Assembly: GCA_016934605.1 (NCBI GenBank)
Contig: JAFGSO010000084.1
Span: forward strand, 1-19,543
Direction: 5' to 3'
DNA from: Calditrichota bacterium
GTDB taxonomy: Bacteria > Calditrichota > Calditrichia > RBG-13-44-9
Length of the DNA: 19,543 nt
Made by a program: the position numbers and the translations under genes. Within the stretch, counting starts at the first letter, position 1. Each line of letters opens with the position of its first letter. Positions 15,589 to 19,543 of this stretch are shown here, one piece after another. The notes under the pieces are model-generated. The model had not been told where the DNA came from, did not search any database, and saw nothing but the letters and a program-made list of their open reading frames with translations.

Positions 15589-17129
15589 AATCATTTCAGA
15601 TAAGCCTGATCGCAATATTGATAATGGTCCCTTTTTCCCGTAGCCTTGCTACACAATCGGATTCCTCCACCTTAAATGGATTGATACAGCAGGGAAAACA
15701 GAAGATTTATCATTTTCAACTGGATGAAGCATTGGAGATTTTTTCCCGGATTCAAAATGAGTATCCGGATAAACCGCATGGATTTTTCTATACTTCCTAT
15801 CTTTATGCAATTTTTTATTCCCAGGATCGCACGAATCGGGAACTCGACTCCCTGCTTCTGAAGACCATAAAACAGGCAACAGAGACTGGAGAAAACTATA
15901 AACAGAAATACCCCAAAGATCCTGAGGCTCATTACTATCTGGGTGTTTCCAATGGAGTTCTGGGAATCTATCACGTTCTGAATTCTAATTATCTGAAAGG
16001 TTACATTCACGGACGACGGGCCAAGAATCATCTGGAAGATGCCGTTGAAATTGATTCAACCTGTTATGATGCGTATCTGGGACTGGGAATATTTCATTAC
16101 TATGTCGATCTTCTGCCCGGAATCGTCAGGTTTTTTGCGGGAATACTGGGATTCCACGGGGACAGATCGAAGGGTATGGAAGAAATCGGCTTAACCCTCC
16201 GGCAGGGACAATTCTTTCGAGCAGAGGCGGAATTTGTATATGCGGTAATCCGTTATTTTCTGGAGGGGGATTATCATGGAGGTCTTAATACTTTTCTACG
16301 ACTTCACAGACTTTATCCTATGAATCCTGCCATGACACTTCTGATAGGATACCATTACCGACGGCATGGGCAGATTGAAAAAGCAAAAAAGCTATTCGAA
16401 TCGGTCCGCGAGGTATTCAGTGAAAAACTCCCCCAGATAACGGTGATGAAATATTACAATCTCGGTGTCTGTTACTTTCGTTTAAACGATTTCAGTCGTG
16501 CAGAGGACTATTTTAATGAACTGCTTGATACTTCTTTGAGGAAATCACCTTACTATCAGGCTGCACTGGCCTACTATAAAGGATTACTGGCCGGTCTGAA
16601 TTTTCGGCAAAAAGAAGCAGATTATTTCCTTAGTATGATCTATAAAAATAGGGACACAGAATACTGGTACAATATGTCCCGGTTATTTATTCGATATCCT
16701 TTCGACTCACTGATGGTTGACTATGTGATAGCAGAAAATTATCTTTATACTTTTAATTACCAGGCTGCGTCTGTACAGATTCCTGAACTGATAGTACGTC
16801 TTGAAAAACTGGAGGCAGGATCTTATCATCCTGATCTGCCTTATCTGATCAAAGACCTGGAGGCCAGGATGAATTTTCAGGGAGGGCAGGTCAATGAAGC
16901 CAGGGGAATATACCAGAGTTTTATCGAAAAATTGAATGAACTGGATGATGATTTTCAGAAAGCATGGATTTATATTGCCTATGCCAGAGTTCTGCGTGAG
17001 TTAAAGGAATGGGAGAAATCTGAAGAAATGCTGAAAAAAGCAGATTCGACAGACGATGAATATACCCGAATCATCATCGAACGGGAAAAATATATTCTTA
17101 AGAATCTCAGAAGTAATAAGAAAACATAG
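15585..17129 (+). CDS. Exported TPR protein with an Iml2/TTC39-like motif
   Basis: The protein has 514 residues. Residues 1-22 are a signal peptide ending SRSLA before TQ. The rest is predominantly TPR-like helices: about 32-62, 113-165, 246-275, 286-345 and a C-terminal group at about 435-500. In the middle, GLGIFHYYVDLLPGIVRFF (166-184) followed by ILGFHGDRSKGM (187-198) closely resembles the LP-x-x-x-x-x-x-x-x-x-GF-x-GDR-x-x-G stretch I associate with the eukaryotic Iml2/TTC39 TPR family. I infer shared ancestry of this segment or convergence; no search was possible. No catalytic motif is seen. The start codon overlaps the uvrB stop (ATGA), and purD starts 8 bp after its end, so it is the middle gene of a uvrB-TPR-purD operon. 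As an exported protein it is unlikely to work directly with UvrB or PurD. Confidence 0.83.
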   Translation: MKSFQISLIAILIMVPFSRSLATQSDSSTLNGLIQQGKQKIYHFQLDEALEIFSRIQNEYPDKPHGFFYTSYLYAIFYSQDRTNRELDSLLLKTIKQATETGENYKQKYPKDPEAHYYLGVSNGVLGIYHVLNSNYLKGYIHGRRAKNHLEDAVEIDSTCYDAYLGLGIFHYYVDLLPGIVRFFAGILGFHGDRSKGMEEIGLTLRQGQFFRAEAEFVYAVIRYFLEGDYHGGLNTFLRLHRLYPMNPAMTLLIGYHYRRHGQIEKAKKLFESVREVFSEKLPQITVMKYYNLGVCYFRLNDFSRAEDYFNELLDTSLRKSPYYQAALAYYKGLLAGLNFRQKEADYFLSMIYKNRDTEYWYNMSRLFIRYPFDSLMVDYVIAENYLYTFNYQAASVQIPELIVRLEKLEAGSYHPDLPYLIKDLEARMNFQGGQVNEARGIYQSFIEKLNELDDDFQKAWIYIAYARVLRELKEWEKSEEMLKKADSTDDEYTRIIIEREKYILKNLRSNKKT

Positions 17130-17137
17130 GAGAAATA

Positions 17138-18415
17138 ATGAAAATTCTGGTTCTGGGAAGTGGCGGACGTGAACATGCACTGATCTGGAAATTAAAGCAG
17201 TCTCCCATGGTAGAACGTGTCTATTCTATTCCGGGAAATGCCGGTATCGCGGAAATAGCAGATACCAAAAGGATTTCACTTTCTGATAAAAATTTGATTG
17301 CAGAATTCATTCGGGAAAAGAAAATAGATCTTACCGTTGTGGGACCGGAACAGCCACTGGTGGAAGGTTTAGTCGATTTTCTGGAAAAAGAAAATATGAC
17401 CGTATTTGGTCCCGGCTCAGATGCTGCCCGTATCGAAGGAAGTAAGGTTTTTGCAAAAAATTTCATGAAAAAATATAACATACCGACAGCCGACTTCACA
17501 GAATTCTCAGATTTCGACGCTGCCTTAGACTATCTGAATCGCCTGAAAAGTCCGGAGATTGTGGTAAAAGCCGATGGTCTGGCTGCCGGAAAAGGAAGTA
17601 TTGTCTGCCACACCAAAAATGAGGCGCAACAGGCGATTGAGGATATAATGAAAAGGCGCATTTTTGGTTCAGCGGGGGACCGGATAATCCTGGAAGAATG
17701 TATGAAGGGGGAAGAGGTAAGTCTTTTTGTCATTGCAGACGGATCTCATTTTGTATTGTTATCACCTGCGCAGGATTTTAAAAGGGCACTGAATGAGGAC
17801 AGCGGCAAAAATACAGGCGGAATGGGAAGCTATGCACCCACACCTTTCCTCACAGACGATCTTCTCCGGATGTCTGTTGAAAAAATAGTGAAGCCCATGC
17901 TGTCAGGTTTCCGAAATGAGAAAATAACCTATAAAGGTGTTCTGTATTGCGGTCTGATGCTCACAAGAACGGGGCCGAGAGTGGTGGAATTCAACTGCCG
18001 TTTTGGGGATCCGGAGACTCAGGCTGTTCTGCCTCTTCTCGAATCCGATCTGGCCGAACTTCTCATGGCTGCTTCCACCGGAAACCTGGCTGACCAGAAA
18101 ATAATCCTTAATCCCGGTTATGCAGTCTGCGTCATAGCTGCTTCTGGCGGATATCCTGATAGCTATGAGAACGGGAAAATAATTTCGGGCCTTGATCAGC
18201 TGGAGGATGATGTGATCGTATTTCACGCTGGAACAGTTCAGAAAAACGGGCAATTGGTGACCAATGGTGGAAGAGTGCTTGGTGTAACTGCTGTCCATAA
18301 AGATCTGCAGGGTGCAGTTGACAGGGTTTATCATAATATCAGGCGGATCCATTTTGAGGGGATTCATTATCGCCAGGATATAGCTCTCCGTGCCCTTAGA
18401 ATCATGAATGAATAA
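17138..18415 (+). CDS. purD: Phosphoribosylamine-glycine ligase (GAR synthetase)
   Basis: PurD joins 5-phosphoribosylamine and glycine with ATP hydrolysis, the second step of de novo purine synthesis, in the cytoplasm. The 425-residue length is standard. The N domain begins MKILVLGSGGREHAL, with IPGNAGI (31-37) and VVGPEQPLVEG (67-77). The ATP-grasp part shows KADGLAAGKG (144-153), GGMGSYAPTP (227-236) and EFNCRFGDPETQ (284-295), which holds the metal-binding Glu and Asn. The C domain follows with the VCVIAASGGYP block. AGGAG stands just upstream of the ATG. It is the third gene of the uvrB operon and no other pur gene is in the window. No clear terminator follows. Confidence 0.96.
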   Translation: MKILVLGSGGREHALIWKLKQSPMVERVYSIPGNAGIAEIADTKRISLSDKNLIAEFIREKKIDLTVVGPEQPLVEGLVDFLEKENMTVFGPGSDAARIEGSKVFAKNFMKKYNIPTADFTEFSDFDAALDYLNRLKSPEIVVKADGLAAGKGSIVCHTKNEAQQAIEDIMKRRIFGSAGDRIILEECMKGEEVSLFVIADGSHFVLLSPAQDFKRALNEDSGKNTGGMGSYAPTPFLTDDLLRMSVEKIVKPMLSGFRNEKITYKGVLYCGLMLTRTGPRVVEFNCRFGDPETQAVLPLLESDLAELLMAASTGNLADQKIILNPGYAVCVIAASGGYPDSYENGKIISGLDQLEDDVIVFHAGTVQKNGQLVTNGGRVLGVTAVHKDLQGAVDRVYHNIRRIHFEGIHYRQDIALRALRIMNE

Positions 18416-18450
18416 TTTCTTTCGAAAATTTTCTTTTGATAAGAATTGCT

Positions 18451-18488
18451 GATTAAGGGCTATTAATCACATCTTCTATGAAGATTAA
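18451..18488. promoter_or_regulatory. Overlapping inverted repeats between purD and the epimerase gene
   Basis: GATTAA (18451-18456), TTAATC (18463-18468) and GATTAA (18483-18488) are three copies of one half-site in alternating orientation. The middle copy can pair with either neighbour, but not both. Inside the second pair lies ATCTTC-tat-GAAGAT (18471-18485). This could be an operator or a pair of alternative hairpins in the leader of the epimerase mRNA. A TTGATA (18436-18441) and TATTAA (18461-18466) pair spaced 19 bp is a weak promoter candidate overlapping it. AT-rich chance pairing cannot be excluded. Confidence 0.3.
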
Positions 18489-18529
18489 TACTTACTTTGA
18501 TACCCCTGTAAAAAAAAGAGAGGAATCAT

Positions 18530-19453
18530 ATGAAAATTCTATTGACCGGTGGAGCCGGATTCATTGGTTCGAATATTGCTGACCGTTATATTGAGCTTGG
18601 GCATCAGGTGGTTATTGTGGATAATTTAATAACCGGAAAGAAAGAGAATATTCATTCAGAAGCCATTTTCTACGAAATGGATATCAGAGATGATCAGTTG
18701 CCCAGAGTATTCGAGAAGGAAAAACCTCAGATTGTAAATCATCATGCGGCTCAGATGGATGTGCGTAAATCTGTGGCAGATCCAATCTATGATGCGGATG
18801 TCAATGTTCTGGGAGGATTGAATGTCCTTCAGAATTGCGTCAGATATAAAGTCGGCAAATTTATTTTCGCCTCCACCGGTGGTGCAATTTATGGAGAGCA
18901 GGATTATTTTCCGGCAGATGAACAGCATCCGTTAAGGCCGCTCTCACCTTACGGAATCACCAAACTGACCACGGAAAAATACCTTTACTTTTACAATCAA
19001 TCTTATAATTTGAAATATACTATACTGCGTTATGCCAATGTTTACGGACCCCGTCAAAATCCTCATGGTGAAGCAGGCGTTGTAGCCATCTTCACCGAAA
19101 GAATGCTGCAGGATGAACAACCTGTTATTAATGGGGATGGTCTGCAGACCAGGGATTATGTTTATGTGGGAGATGTAGTTCGTGCCAATGAAATGGTTCT
19201 GGAGAGAGGCAATAATAAAATTTATAATATCGGAACCGGTCAGGAAACAGACGTAAATGAACTTTTTTCAAAAATTTCCAGGGAAACCGGAAAAAATGTT
19301 CCAGAAAAGCACGGTCCAGCCAAACCTGGAGAACAGAAACGCAGTGTACTTTCCTCGGATTTTATTCTGAAGGAATTAGGATGGAAACCGGAAATCGGGC
19401 TTGCACAGGGTATAAAGAAAACAGTCCAATTCTTTCAGGAAAGAATTCACTGA
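18530..19453 (+). CDS. NAD-dependent nucleotide-sugar epimerase/dehydratase (extended SDR, GalE-like)
   Basis: The 307-residue protein is an extended short-chain dehydrogenase/reductase acting on an NDP-sugar in the cytoplasm. The N-terminal NAD loop is GGAGFIG (7-13), with Asp31 in VIVDNL at the end of strand 2, which favours NAD over NADP. HHAAQMDVRKSV (71-82) is the HxAA region typical of UDP-glucose 4-epimerase-like enzymes. The catalytic residues are Ser115/Thr116 (in FASTGGAIYGE) and Tyr141-x3-Lys145 (PYGITK). Later family marks are RYANVYGPRQ, the GDGLQTRDYVYVGDV stretch and NIGTGQETDVNEL. UDP-glucose or UDP-N-acetylglucosamine 4-epimerase is the best guess; other NDP-hexose epimerases or dehydratases are possible, so no gene symbol is given. 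GAGAGGA lies just before the ATG. It is monocistronic within the window. Confidence 0.88.
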   Translation: MKILLTGGAGFIGSNIADRYIELGHQVVIVDNLITGKKENIHSEAIFYEMDIRDDQLPRVFEKEKPQIVNHHAAQMDVRKSVADPIYDADVNVLGGLNVLQNCVRYKVGKFIFASTGGAIYGEQDYFPADEQHPLRPLSPYGITKLTTEKYLYFYNQSYNLKYTILRYANVYGPRQNPHGEAGVVAIFTERMLQDEQPVINGDGLQTRDYVYVGDVVRANEMVLERGNNKIYNIGTGQETDVNELFSKISRETGKNVPEKHGPAKPGEQKRSVLSSDFILKELGWKPEIGLAQGIKKTVQFFQERIH

Positions 19454-19543
19454 TTTGGATAATGTTTTTAGCTATGAAACGTGGATTACAGTTACTAAAA
19501 AATCCAGGACAGTTCAATTAAACTGATTCATTCGCTAACTTTA

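Noticed and set aside
1840..19453. A single surface-polysaccharide cluster formed by the GT9, methyltransferase, acetyltransferase and epimerase genes
   Set aside because: They are separated by unrelated operons and lie on different strands; no polymerase, flippase or further glycosyltransferase is present.
19474..19521. 15-codon open frame at the right edge (ATG to TAA)
   Set aside because: Too short, with no ribosome-binding site and no recognisable peptide.

Overview
This window is a housekeeping region with an envelope emphasis. It looks like a bacterium of moderate GC with a Gram-negative-type cell plan. The evidence is a GT9 heptosyltransferase-like gene, a putative lipoprotein with TPR and beta-propeller repeats, and several exported TPR proteins. 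The mix of long TPR proteins, TolB-like PD40 repeats and degenerate intergenic repeats suggests the FCB superphylum (Caldithrix/KSB1/Marinimicrobia-like lineages). That placement is inference from style, and no marker gene here fixes the phylum.

Layout. 1-612: 3' part of trpD (cut by the window edge), then mltG on the same strand (693-1805). 1840-2718 (minus): a GT9 glycosyltransferase convergent with mltG. 2719-3349: about 630 bp without a credible gene, packed with short repeats. It holds a two-hairpin element, an inverted pair of AATTCGTG-type elements (one copy split by a GC-rich insert), and a degenerate heptanucleotide array. 3350-4408 (minus): AI-2E family membrane protein, divergent from pcrA; a 10-bp perfect inverted repeat lies between them. 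4551-11817 (plus): pcrA, a 1219-residue exported TPR protein, and a TPR+PD40 putative lipoprotein, closed by a bidirectional terminator. 11871-13412 (minus): GNAT acetyltransferase followed by a SAM methyltransferase. 13600-18415 (plus): uvrB, an exported TPR protein with an Iml2/TTC39-like motif, and purD, as a tight operon. 18530-19453 (plus): NAD-dependent sugar epimerase/dehydratase. 19454-19543 holds no gene that I can see.

How the genes fit together. Two DNA-repair enzymes (PcrA, UvrB) each head a plus-strand operon whose following gene encodes a secreted TPR protein. MltG, the GT9 enzyme, the methyltransferase/acetyltransferase pair and the epimerase all fit cell-wall or surface-glycan work. 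They are scattered and do not form one recognisable glycan cluster. TrpD and PurD are ordinary biosynthetic genes.

I found no convincing new defence, mobile or biosynthetic system. The points most worth a second look are the repeat-rich intergenic region at 2719-3349, the operator-like inverted repeats upstream of pcrA and uvrB, the Iml2/TTC39-like protein coupled to uvrB, and the unassigned N-terminal domain of the acetyltransferase.
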